DNA of 64,000 nt from Magnetospira sp. QH-2 (lineage in GTDB: Bacteria > Pseudomonadota > Alphaproteobacteria > Rhodospirillales > Magnetospiraceae), in assembly GCF_000968135.1 (NCBI RefSeq), contig NZ_FO538765.1, positions 3,734,501 through 3,798,500 of the forward strand, in the 5' to 3' direction. Positions 24,948-33,400 of this stretch are shown piece by piece. Under the pieces are notes generated by a model. That model searched no databases. It had not been told where the DNA came from and worked only from the letters and a program-made list of their open reading frames with translations. The first letter of the stretch is position 1, and every line of letters starts with the position of its first letter. The position numbers were made by a program, and so were the translations under genes.

Positions 24948-26018
24948 CTATTGTGCCGATTCCATCTTCCGCAGTGTCGCTTCGATCGCTTGAGCGGCGC
25001 GGGCATGACCGCTGGGACGCCAATGCCCGTCGTTGGTGAAAAACAGCTCCATAGGAGGCTGTCCGTTTTCGAAATGCGGTTTCAAATCGACCACCATCAA
25101 CCCTTGATCCCGCAACCCTTGAATGATGGTCGCATGGCGCCGCGCCTCGTCAGCTTGATGATCTCCAACCCATAGGGCTCGCGAAGGCAGGACAACGACG
25201 AGAAAATCCCGAGCCTTCATACTGATTTTGACAATCTCCGCCACCGTTTGGTCGATTGCCGCTTGTGAAAACTCGTGTTGATGAACGCCTTGCAGATTGG
25301 GCCGTATGAGCCCGGCGGCAATCGCCATATCGCGAATCATTTCGTGATGATGAACGATGGACGTCGCCATGAAATACAGGGCGGAGTTTTGCAGCAGTTT
25401 TGCCTTCAGCCTTAGAAACAAATTTGCGCCATTCGGCTGCACTTGAGAGGGCGGCCCGGATTCGACCTCTGAGTCCGTGGGATTTTGCTCATAAAGGGCA
25501 ACATCGTCTTCCATGGTCAAACCCATGATGACGCGGTCCGCGGGTGCGCCCAACCGTCGGGCATAGCCGATGAGCATCCCGTAATCTGGTAAGCCGGTGG
25601 GCATGGCAAGATTGAACACGGCTGGTTCAATCAGCAAATCCAGTTGCTCGGACAAACGATCCTGTTCTTCCACGCCCCAGCCAAAAAAATAGCTGTCTCC
25701 CACCACGACCCAATCGGAATCCGTCGCCTTTGATACGTCCTTCGAATCCCGCAGCCCATGCTGGTTGAAGCGCACCATCACATCAAAATCGCCGGTATTC
25801 TTGATTTGCCTTTTCTCGCTGCCGGGCGCCCCTAGCGTCGGCTGGTCGCCGCGCCCCTCTATGAACTGGATCTGCACATTGGGATCTATTTCTGGATGCG
25901 CCAATCGAATGCCGTATTCCGCAACCAGCATGGCAAACACAAGACCCATGACACCCATCAGCAGACGGTACAAGGGTCGAAAAATTTGGAGCCGCTGGAC
26001 TGCGGCAACACGATTCAT
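24948..26018 (-). CDS. SGNH/GDSL-like periplasmic protein, partner of MBOAT pair 2
   Basis: The 356-residue protein has an N-terminal membrane anchor (about residues 16-35) and an exported SGNH domain: GDSYFFGWG with Ser109, and C-terminal NDGHWRPSGH with Asp330/His332, much like AlgJ/AlgX and other polysaccharide acetylation partners. ATG 26018 is fixed by an ATGA overlap with the upstream Gfo/Idh gene; the MBOAT starts 3 nt after this gene ends. The likely reaction is transfer of an acyl group received from the MBOAT onto a sugar hydroxyl in the periplasm. Confidence 0.87.
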   Translation of the reverse strand: MNRVAAVQRLQIFRPLYRLLMGVMGLVFAMLVAEYGIRLAHPEIDPNVQIQFIEGRGDQPTLGAPGSEKRQIKNTGDFDVMVRFNQHGLRDSKDVSKATDSDWVVVGDSYFFGWGVEEQDRLSEQLDLLIEPAVFNLAMPTGLPDYGMLIGYARRLGAPADRVIMGLTMEDDVALYEQNPTDSEVESGPPSQVQPNGANLFLRLKAKLLQNSALYFMATSIVHHHEMIRDMAIAAGLIRPNLQGVHQHEFSQAAIDQTVAEIVKISMKARDFLVVVLPSRALWVGDHQADEARRHATIIQGLRDQGLMVVDLKPHFENGQPPMELFFTNDGHWRPSGHARAAQAIEATLRKMESAQ

Positions 26019-27055
26019 TGTGAGGACAGCTCCCAACGGGCCTTCCATTCTGGATCGGCACAATAAATCCCGTAGACCAGTTCCATGGTTTTCAAGGCAT
26101 CATGGGACGAGCCATTGGCCACCGGACGCTTTTCAGTGATGGCGGCGGCGAATTCAGCCACCTCGTCGGTCCAGGAAGGGTCACGGTTATATCGGATGGT
26201 CTCTTCGCGGGGGTCACCCCGGTCGTCGTCACCCACCCGGGCCACGGTCAGAGTCTCGGTGCCATAACTCTTGGAGCCCGACAGGATCCCCGACAGGGTG
26301 ACCGAGCCCTTTTGCAGGGTGATTTCCAGGTTGAACCGGTGGCGCCATTGGGTGGCCGAGGAATGAACCATGGCGACGATGCCGTCATCGGTACGCATCA
26401 AGGCATAGGCATTGTCTTCCACGTCATGGCCCCAATAGCCATTGTCCACAAAGCTGTGAATGTCCGTAAACTCCCCGGCAAACAGCCGGAGCAGATCGAC
26501 CATATGGATGCCCTGGTCGAGCAGCACGCCACCGCCCGCCAGATCCCTTTGGGTCCGCCAGGAGGTCTGGTTGAAGGTGATCAGCTGCGATTTGCCATAG
26601 ACCCCGCGCAGATTGATCACCCGGCCCAACTCACCCGATTGAACCAGCGTCAGCGCATCGCGCACGGAGTCGTGATAGCGGTGGTTAAAGCCGTACTGCA
26701 GACGCAGGTCCGGATATTTTTTTTCAACGTCCATGACCCGGACAATATCGGCCACGTCGCGGCCCGGCGGCTTTTCGCAAAACACATGCAGGCCGTGCTC
26801 CAACCCACCGATGGTGGCCGCCGGATTGACGTCGTTGGACAGGCAGACAAACAGGATATCCAGATCCGGCTCGGCCTCCAGCAGACGTTCGAAGGTGGTG
26901 TAATGACGCACCCCGTCTTCGTAAACGCCCTCGCCATCCATGGTCTGATCACAGACCGCGACGGTATGCATATCCGAACGGGCGTCGATGACTTCCCGGC
27001 GACGGCGGCCAACAATGCCGTACCCGGCGATGCCGACATTCAGTTTCCCGCTCAC
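26015..27055 (-). CDS. Gfo/Idh/MocA family sugar dehydrogenase
   Basis: This 346-residue protein has the Rossmann motif VGIAGYGIVGRRRR near residues 7-20, the cofactor and catalytic EKPPGRD segment (EKP) near 94-100, and GGGVLLDQGIHMVDLLR with the conserved DxGxHxxD near 180. These enzymes oxidise or reduce a sugar hydroxyl using NAD(P). It overlaps the SGNH gene downstream and a second Gfo/Idh gene upstream (both ATGA), so the two dehydrogenases are probably made together. WbpB/WlbA-type oxidation of a nucleotide-sugar C3 is one possible role, but no full pathway is adjacent. Confidence 0.9.
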   Translation of the reverse strand: MSGKLNVGIAGYGIVGRRRREVIDARSDMHTVAVCDQTMDGEGVYEDGVRHYTTFERLLEAEPDLDILFVCLSNDVNPAATIGGLEHGLHVFCEKPPGRDVADIVRVMDVEKKYPDLRLQYGFNHRYHDSVRDALTLVQSGELGRVINLRGVYGKSQLITFNQTSWRTQRDLAGGGVLLDQGIHMVDLLRLFAGEFTDIHSFVDNGYWGHDVEDNAYALMRTDDGIVAMVHSSATQWRHRFNLEITLQKGSVTLSGILSGSKSYGTETLTVARVGDDDRGDPREETIRYNRDPSWTDEVAEFAAAITEKRPVANGSSHDALKTMELVYGIYCADPEWKARWELSSQ

Positions 27056-28161
27056 GGCCGGGATGTCCTGTAAAGATCGGAAACCACGTCATTGGATCGG
27101 CCCAGGCGCGGAGATTCCTCCGCCCCCCCCACGACCACCCATCCGCCTGCCTCGTCGGACCGATAAAAGGCGTTGAGCAGCTCCAGCGTCCCCCGGCAAT
27201 CATCCCGATCCACCGGATATGGCGCCCCGCCGCGCAGGTCGGCAACGATATCGTTGTACATCTCCGTATGGCCATAGCCGTAAACCGCGCCATGGCCCTG
27301 AATTCCGACAAAATCCTCGGAATTGGCGGCGCAGGCCTCGGGGTCGGGGGTGAAGATCTGCAATTCGTTGACCGCGATGCCGCCGATCTGGGCCAGACCC
27401 TCGGACCCGACAATGGACAACGAGGCTTCGAAATCGTCCGGGCGGGCGGCGGTGGTCACTTCCAGGCTGCCAATGGCGCCGGATTTATAATCGAGGGTGG
27501 CCACCAGGGCGTCTTCCACCTCGATGTCGGCGCCCATGGTGCGCATGGTGGCATTGATGCGCGCCACCTCGCCGCCCAAGTGACGCAGGAGATCCACATG
27601 ATGGATGCCCTGATTGGTCAAGCAACCTCCGTCATGAGAAAAGGTACCGCGCCAGGGGGCCAGATCATAATAGCGCTGCGGTCGACACCAGCGCACCCGA
27701 ACCGAAACCATGCGGATGTCGCCCAGTTCCCCTGCCCTTAGGGCTTCGCGCACCCTGGAAACGGCCTTGTTGTAGCGGTTCTGAAATACCGGGAAGATCT
27801 TGGTTCCCAGGGTATCGGCCTTCTCGTAGGCTCCGACCATCTGTGACGGGCGCATGAAGGTGGGCTTCTCGACGATCAGATGCTTGCCATAGCGGTCCAT
27901 CACGTCGCGGGCATGTTCATCATGCATCCCCGACGGGGTGATCACGGCCACCAGATCAATCTCCGGCAGCTCGGTCAACATGTTGTGGTAATTGGTGAAA
28001 TGGGGCACGCCGTATTGCTCGGCATAAGCTTTCGCCTTGTCTTCCACCAAGTCGCAGACAGCCGCCAACTCGACGCCGTCGACGGCGGCGATGGACAGGC
28101 AATGGTGACCGGCGATGCGACCACAGCCGATCAACGCCACCTTGAGATTTGATTGGGTCAT
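27052..28161 (-). CDS. Gfo/Idh/MocA family sugar dehydrogenase (WbpB/WlbA-like)
   Basis: A 369-residue protein has VALIGCGRIAGHHC near residues 8-21, VEKPTFMRPSQM near 97-108 and GGCLTNQGIHHVDLLRHLGG, giving the EKP and GxHxxD motifs of the family. The GRIAGHHxxxI N-terminus and TNQGIHHVD motif are typical of WlbA/WbpB, which oxidise UDP-GlcNAcA at C3. It overlaps the following Gfo/Idh gene (ATGA 27052-27055) and the preceding GT-B-like gene (ATGA 28158-28161). A DegT aminotransferase and a hexapeptide acetyltransferase that could complete such a pathway lie at 36865 and 35585, in another operon. Confidence 0.9.
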   Translation of the reverse strand: MTQSNLKVALIGCGRIAGHHCLSIAAVDGVELAAVCDLVEDKAKAYAEQYGVPHFTNYHNMLTELPEIDLVAVITPSGMHDEHARDVMDRYGKHLIVEKPTFMRPSQMVGAYEKADTLGTKIFPVFQNRYNKAVSRVREALRAGELGDIRMVSVRVRWCRPQRYYDLAPWRGTFSHDGGCLTNQGIHHVDLLRHLGGEVARINATMRTMGADIEVEDALVATLDYKSGAIGSLEVTTAARPDDFEASLSIVGSEGLAQIGGIAVNELQIFTPDPEACAANSEDFVGIQGHGAVYGYGHTEMYNDIVADLRGGAPYPVDRDDCRGTLELLNAFYRSDEAGGWVVVGGAEESPRLGRSNDVVSDLYRTSRP

Positions 28162-29777
28162 AAAGCTGTTTTCTTCGGTGTTTCCGGGGTGTCGGAGTGA
28201 ATATCATCGATCAACAACCGGTGCCAGAGAGAACTGTCCGGATCGGCCAGCACCGAGTCCCAGGCAACCCGGGGTGGATCCAGTTGACCCTTGAATCGTT
28301 CGACCACGGTGTCCAGAGTTGCCGTCGGCGCGGTCACCCCGGCGGGCAACACGTTGATGGCTATGCGGTCGGGCAGTTGCAGACGGATGGCCGGAATGCC
28401 CATGAGCACCGCTTCGAGCCCCGAAGCCCCGGTGCTGAACAGCACCGCCGACAGCCCTTTCTGCTGGGCCAAGGATTCATCGGTGCGCGCCAAACCGTCT
28501 TGGGTCTCGAAGGCCAAAGGATACATGGGATGTTCCTTGACCAAGACCCGGTGCCCGGCCTGGGCCAGGAGGCGGGCGGCGGCCACCTGCTGTTCCGCCG
28601 CCGCCGGTATGGCAGACAGGGGCACGAAGACCGGCCCTTGGGGATCAACCGGGATCGACCCGTAGCGCGGCAGCCGCAACGATCCGCCAATCACCAATCG
28701 ATCTTCGGGAATGTTCCAGGCCACCATTTCATCCCGATAGGCCGGGCCGTCGGCGATAATCAAGTCGGGCAGGCTGATACCCCGGTCCCAATTGGTGGCG
28801 CTGGAATAATTGAACTGGTGGGGGCCGATGACCGTGTGCTGATAGCCGTAGGTGGGCACTCCCGCCGGGCGGGCGGCGCGACAGAGATTGCGCTCCCAGC
28901 CATGATTTTCCCAAGGCCAGAGCACGCGCTTGGGCTTGGCCCGCCGCAGCCAACGGTTCTGGCAATGCATCTGCCAACGGTTCATGGCCGGGCCACCACC
29001 GCTGTTTTCCAGATCCGCCGAGCGTTGCACCAGCCAGCGTAGCGGCCCCTCGATCCGTGGCGCCCATGTGACCAACGGCAAGGTCAGCGCAAACCACAGG
29101 CTGCCCCAGGCATGCAGACTGACCGTGCGGCCATCGGCACCCAGCTCGCGGGCGCGCCTCAAGGGGCAATCCGTATGCAAGGCCCGACCAATTTTGGGGA
29201 ACTGCCGCATCAGATCCCCGAAATAGGCATCAAAGCCCTCGGTATTGCTGCTGGGATGGCCATAGACCAACAACACCGCGCGGCCTGATTGGTCCGTGGC
29301 GGGGAGACTTTTGGCGGCCCGCGCCACCCGCAGCGCGACCCGTGTTCGCGCCAGAAATCCCCGCAATGCGCCCTTCAACCGCCGAAAGGCCAATCCGGGC
29401 GCGGCAGAACCGTCGACCCCGCTCAAACCGGCCAGATGACGAAAAACCCAAGGATCGTCGCAGATCACCAGCAAGCGCTCTCCCGACTCCACGGCCTCTG
29501 TCACCAATCGGCTCCAGGCCAGCATGATACCGAAATCGGACCCGAAGCTGCCCGCCGTGGGCATATGGGCGATCTCGGCACTGGATTGGCGCCCCAGGTC
29601 CCGGCCAATGGCCCACCAGGTGTTCCGCTCGGCCTCGAATGCCCGCTCCAAACGCTCTGCCAAACCAGGCAGACAGCGGCTTGGATCCAGGCCGCCCGGG
29701 GTCCCGGTGACGGCGACCCAGCTGTCCCATTGGTCCGTGGGCGACAGGTGACGGGATTGACGGAGCAAAACGGTCAT
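28158..29777 (-). CDS. GT-B-like surface carbohydrate biosynthesis protein
   Basis: The 539-residue soluble protein has a C-terminal half that resembles a GT-B fold: YQHTVIGPHQFNY, LIIADGPAYRDEM, VLVKEHPMYPL and STGASGLEAVLMGIPAI. The last two resemble donor-site HP and E motifs of capsule and CDP-glycerol-type transferases. It may belong to a surface-carbohydrate family often annotated only by TIGRFAM, but I am not certain. ATG 29777 lies 72 bp from the divergent methyltransferase start at 29850, so both share a promoter region. It is the first gene of a leftward unit that runs through two Gfo/Idh genes into SGNH/MBOAT pair 2. Confidence 0.65.
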   Translation of the reverse strand: MTVLLRQSRHLSPTDQWDSWVAVTGTPGGLDPSRCLPGLAERLERAFEAERNTWWAIGRDLGRQSSAEIAHMPTAGSFGSDFGIMLAWSRLVTEAVESGERLLVICDDPWVFRHLAGLSGVDGSAAPGLAFRRLKGALRGFLARTRVALRVARAAKSLPATDQSGRAVLLVYGHPSSNTEGFDAYFGDLMRQFPKIGRALHTDCPLRRARELGADGRTVSLHAWGSLWFALTLPLVTWAPRIEGPLRWLVQRSADLENSGGGPAMNRWQMHCQNRWLRRAKPKRVLWPWENHGWERNLCRAARPAGVPTYGYQHTVIGPHQFNYSSATNWDRGISLPDLIIADGPAYRDEMVAWNIPEDRLVIGGSLRLPRYGSIPVDPQGPVFVPLSAIPAAAEQQVAAARLLAQAGHRVLVKEHPMYPLAFETQDGLARTDESLAQQKGLSAVLFSTGASGLEAVLMGIPAIRLQLPDRIAINVLPAGVTAPTATLDTVVERFKGQLDPPRVAWDSVLADPDSSLWHRLLIDDIHSDTPETPKKTAL

Positions 29778-29849
29778 CTGGCGAGTTCACATGTGAGTGC
29801 GGGTGTGGCATTGTGCGCGCCACCCGAAGTTGGCCGGAGTTGCATCAAA

Positions 29850-30812
29850 GTGTCCCTGTCGAATGAAGAATTCCTGTCCCAGGTTACCGCCCTTATCGAG
29901 GAAACGGAACAGGCTCCGCTCCTGGTCGATCGCCGCGATGAAGGACTAAGCGGACTTTCCGGCCTTAAAACCGTCGGCCTGTTGCAAAGGCTGGCCCGTC
30001 TATTCGAATCCGACCCGACAGCCTGCTACCTGGAAGTCGGTGTGTTTCAGGGCTTGACCCTGGTTTCCTCGGCTCTCGCCGCGCCGGGTCTGCCGGTCCA
30101 TGGCATCGACAACTTCGCCACCCTGGACCCGGACGGCGTCAATCTGGGTATCGTCCGCCAGCGTCTGGAAAAATTCGCCGTGGGTAACGCCCATCTGATC
30201 AACGAAGACTTCGAAATAGCCTTGGAAACCCTCGGCGAACGCCTGGACGGGCGAAAAGTCGGGGTCTATTTCATCGATGGGCCGCACGACTATCGCAGCC
30301 AACTGATCTGTCTGTTGCTGATCAAGCCGTTCCTACACCCCAACGCCGTGATCATCATCGATGACGCCAACTATCCCGACGTGCGCTGGTCGACCCGGGA
30401 CTTCCTGCTTGGGCACCCGGAATTCAAGCTGTTGTTCGAAGGCTACAGCCCCGCCCATCCTGCCAACATGACCCCCGAGGAAAAGCCAATCCACGAGGCT
30501 GGCTGGCTGGACGGCGCGCAGGTGCTGGTCGGCGACCCGGATGGCCTGCTGCCCGCCATGCTGCCACCGGTCAACCTCCACGAGCGGACCTTCTACCTCA
30601 ACGACTGGCTGACCCACCGCAAGAGGCTGATCGAGCTGGCACCGGAGGCCCTGGATCTGGCCGATGCGGTCTGTGGCGGAAGGGACGAAGCCACGGCCAG
30701 GCAGGCCTTGCGCGCGGCCCATGAGCGGGACAAAACCACCTTCGATCAGCGCTTCGACGACCGCAATCTGTATAGCAAAGGTCTGCCCACAGGCCGGGTC
30801 AACCAGCCCTAA
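29850..30812 (+). CDS. SAM-dependent methyltransferase (Methyltransf_24-like)
   Basis: The 320-residue protein has YLEVGVFQGLTLVSSAL near residues 50-66 as motif I, HGIDNF near 73-78 and VYFIDGPHDYRSQL...AVIIIDDANY, the DGxHxYxxxxxD pattern of the Methyltransf_24/CmcI-like group. GTG 29850 is chosen: GGAG at 29836-29839 lies 10 nt upstream and the frame further upstream is antisense to the GT-B gene. The C-terminal third (from about residue 210) is not recognised. It is a single-gene rightward unit, and its TAA overlaps the TAG of the convergent SGNH gene. Confidence 0.8.
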   Translation: MSLSNEEFLSQVTALIEETEQAPLLVDRRDEGLSGLSGLKTVGLLQRLARLFESDPTACYLEVGVFQGLTLVSSALAAPGLPVHGIDNFATLDPDGVNLGIVRQRLEKFAVGNAHLINEDFEIALETLGERLDGRKVGVYFIDGPHDYRSQLICLLLIKPFLHPNAVIIIDDANYPDVRWSTRDFLLGHPEFKLLFEGYSPAHPANMTPEEKPIHEAGWLDGAQVLVGDPDGLLPAMLPPVNLHERTFYLNDWLTHRKRLIELAPEALDLADAVCGGRDEATARQALRAAHERDKTTFDQRFDDRNLYSKGLPTGRVNQP

Positions 30813-31819
30813 TTACCCTGGTAAAAGGGAATAAACAGGTCCATGAAAGCGGCGGCCCAGCGCTCGGCGCTATGTGGATGCAGGTGGTGGGAATCGTAGG
30901 TCTTAAGACCTTCCACCTGCGGCATTACCAGGGGGATATTCAAGTCTTTGGCCAGTCGAGCCGCCACTTCCGGCACTACCCCCGATGCAGGCACATAGGT
31001 CAACACCAGACGGGATCCCCGGTCGCGCAGTTTATCCCTAAAGGCTTCCGCTTGTTGGCGAAAATAGGGGTATTGCTTTTCAGGGAATTCAGCACCGGGC
31101 TGAATGTCATTCTGGTCCTGATTGGGCCAGTTGACGTAGGTAACCGCACCGTTTCGAATATCGCGATATTGGGAGGGCTGGTCTTCGCACAGGATCCCAC
31201 CCAAGGCTGATTTCGGATCCCTACAAAGCGCCACATGCCTGTCTTGCATGAATTTCTTCAGGCGGGATTCGATTTCCGGCTCGCGGTCACCGGAAAGGAT
31301 CGGTCTGGCGAAAACCTGAACCTGGCCATAGAAAAAATAGTCCGTATTGACCACCACGACCTTGGGGCGCAGGTCAAAACGCTCAATGATGGCCATGGGA
31401 AAAGTGTCGAATTCCCCGGCAAAAGTCAGGTTGTAGAAGGCCAGGCCCGCGGCCTTGAATCGCTCGATCAGGCTGTTGGTTGAAAAGACGATCTTGGCCC
31501 GACTGTTTCCCAGAAATAGCACCTGGGCGGCCTTCAGGTGGGGCACCACGGCCGGTTCGGACGGATAGTACAGCGCTTGATGCTCGTAACTGCCATATCC
31601 GGCATCGGCACAATAGCCCAGATAGTGGTCTGGCGAATAGCCGTCCGAAGCGCAGCGAAAGGCCCAGAATTTAGCGGGCAGGGAACCGGTCACCGCGCCA
31701 TGGGCAAAAGCGACGATCACGCACAGCAGGCCCCACCCCAACAGGAAACGCAGATAGCGCCGGGATTGCTGGCGGAGTTCCTGGGCGGCATCAAGGGGTG
31801 TGGGGGTTGGACAAGTCAT
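30809..31819 (-). CDS. SGNH-like periplasmic protein, partner of MBOAT pair 3
   Basis: A roughly 336-residue protein has an N-terminal membrane anchor (about residues 23-45), FLGNSRAK with Ser106 and C-terminal SHHLHPHSAERW carrying the acid/His region. It thus resembles the SGNH-like protein of pair 1 more than that of pair 2. It follows the MBOAT by 4 nt when ATG 31819 is used; ATG 31849 would overlap the MBOAT by 26 nt and is also possible. It is the last gene of the nine-gene leftward operon that begins at the cupin gene (40771). The presumed function is acyl transfer to the glycan. Confidence 0.75.
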   Translation of the reverse strand: MTCPTPTPLDAAQELRQQSRRYLRFLLGWGLLCVIVAFAHGAVTGSLPAKFWAFRCASDGYSPDHYLGYCADAGYGSYEHQALYYPSEPAVVPHLKAAQVLFLGNSRAKIVFSTNSLIERFKAAGLAFYNLTFAGEFDTFPMAIIERFDLRPKVVVVNTDYFFYGQVQVFARPILSGDREPEIESRLKKFMQDRHVALCRDPKSALGGILCEDQPSQYRDIRNGAVTYVNWPNQDQNDIQPGAEFPEKQYPYFRQQAEAFRDKLRDRGSRLVLTYVPASGVVPEVAARLAKDLNIPLVMPQVEGLKTYDSHHLHPHSAERWAAAFMDLFIPFYQGN

Positions 31820-31823
31820 CGAC

Positions 31824-33365
31824 TCAGAACTGCCAATAGAGAAATTCATTGGGCTGCAAGGCCATGATCAGGGCATAGGTTGCCATGGCAATCAATCCCA
31901 CGGCCCAGACCCGCGTCGGGCGCCAACACAGAAGGTCGGGAAGATACCGGGGCCGCGCCACTTTTTCGAAGGCGGGGGCAAAACGGTGGGCCCATTCCTG
32001 GGTATTGGGCATTACCAAGGCCAGTCCGAGGATCAACAAGGTGGCCTGAATCTGTTCCCGCCCGGTGAAGTAAAGCAATCCTTTTTCGGCAAACCCGACA
32101 GGTCCGAGCCAGGGCGCCAGCGGCTCGAAGAATTGCAAATAGCTGATGGTCACGACCAGACGGCCTTCCTGCGCGGTCAGCCCGGCCAAAATATTGATCG
32201 CGGCATCAAAGTTCTCGGCGCGGAAGAAGACCCAGGCGATCATCACCGCTAGGAAAGTCAGCGACCAAGACAGGATGCGCCAGATCCAGCGGGGGCCCAC
32301 TGGACGCATTCCCCAATGCCCACACAAGGCCTGCCAGCCATGATTGACCATCAGGTAGAAGCCGTGCAACGCTCCCCAGAATACAAAAGTCCATCCCGCG
32401 CCATGCCACAGCCCGCCCAACAACATGACGATGCCAAGGTTCACATAGCGCCGCAACGGTCCTTTCCGATTGCCGCCCAGGGGATAATAAAGATAATCGC
32501 GCAGGAAGGTGGACAGGGTGATATGCCAGCGCCGCCAGAAGTCGATGATGCTCGTGGCCTTGTAAGGCGAGGCGAAATTGATCGGCAGATGGATACCGAA
32601 CAGCCGCGCCAGGCCGATGGCCATGTCCGAGTAACCGGAAAAATCGAAATAGATTTGCAGCGTATAGGCCAAGGACCCGAACCAGGCTTCGAGAAAGGTG
32701 ACCTGATAGCCGGTCGCCGCCGCGTCGAACATGGGCGAGGCATAGTCGGCCATGGTTTCCGCCAGAACGACTTTCTTGAACAACCCAACAATGAAAATGG
32801 ATAGCCCCACAGCCAGGTCTTCCGCCAGCAAGTCATTCTCGTGGTCGACCACCTGCGGCAGGATCTGCGCCTGGTGAACGATGGGTCCGGCGATCAACTG
32901 GGGGAAAAACGAGACGAATAGCGCATACTGCAAGAAATCATGGGGCACCACCAAACGGCGATGGCAGTCGATCAGATAGGCGACCTGCTGGAAGGTGAAA
33001 AAGGAAATGCCCAAGGGCAGGACCACGTCTTCGAAGACGCTGGGCCATCCCAAAAGGCTCGACCCGATCTGATTGAGAAAGACCACATATTTGAAATAGC
33101 CGAGAAGCCCCAGATTGAACGTGATGCCCAAAGTCAGGACAAGACGCGACGGCCCCCGCTGTAGGCGACGGCCAAACAGATAGTTCCCGGCAATCGACGC
33201 CAGAATCAGCCACAAGTAGACCGGATTCCACCAACCGTAGAAAACCAGCGACGAAAGGGTCAGCCAGCCGATGGCGGCGGTCTTGCCATAGCGTCCGATC
33301 CACCGGTAACCGATCAGGACCACCGGCAAAAAGGCAAACATGAAGGCATAGGAATGAAAGAGCAC
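31824..33365 (-). CDS. MBOAT family membrane O-acyltransferase (AlgI-like), pair 3
   Basis: The 513-residue polytopic enzyme has SFFTFQQVAYLIDCHRR, SIIDFWRRWHITLSTFLRDY and GGLWHGAGWTFVFWGALHG, the conserved AlgI-type blocks including the catalytic His. Its motifs nearly match those of the MBOAT at 23439, suggesting duplication. In this copy the gene order is reversed: MBOAT precedes SGNH, while in pairs 1 and 2 the SGNH gene comes first. It starts 35 bp after the end of the large membrane protein gene (33401). The likely donor is acetyl-CoA or another acyl carrier on the cytoplasmic side. Confidence 0.93.
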   Translation of the reverse strand: MLFHSYAFMFAFLPVVLIGYRWIGRYGKTAAIGWLTLSSLVFYGWWNPVYLWLILASIAGNYLFGRRLQRGPSRLVLTLGITFNLGLLGYFKYVVFLNQIGSSLLGWPSVFEDVVLPLGISFFTFQQVAYLIDCHRRLVVPHDFLQYALFVSFFPQLIAGPIVHQAQILPQVVDHENDLLAEDLAVGLSIFIVGLFKKVVLAETMADYASPMFDAAATGYQVTFLEAWFGSLAYTLQIYFDFSGYSDMAIGLARLFGIHLPINFASPYKATSIIDFWRRWHITLSTFLRDYLYYPLGGNRKGPLRRYVNLGIVMLLGGLWHGAGWTFVFWGALHGFYLMVNHGWQALCGHWGMRPVGPRWIWRILSWSLTFLAVMIAWVFFRAENFDAAINILAGLTAQEGRLVVTISYLQFFEPLAPWLGPVGFAEKGLLYFTGREQIQATLLILGLALVMPNTQEWAHRFAPAFEKVARPRYLPDLLCWRPTRVWAVGLIAMATYALIMALQPNEFLYWQF

Positions 33366-33400
33366 GATAGACCCTTCGAAGACGGCGCGGTGGGGCGGGC

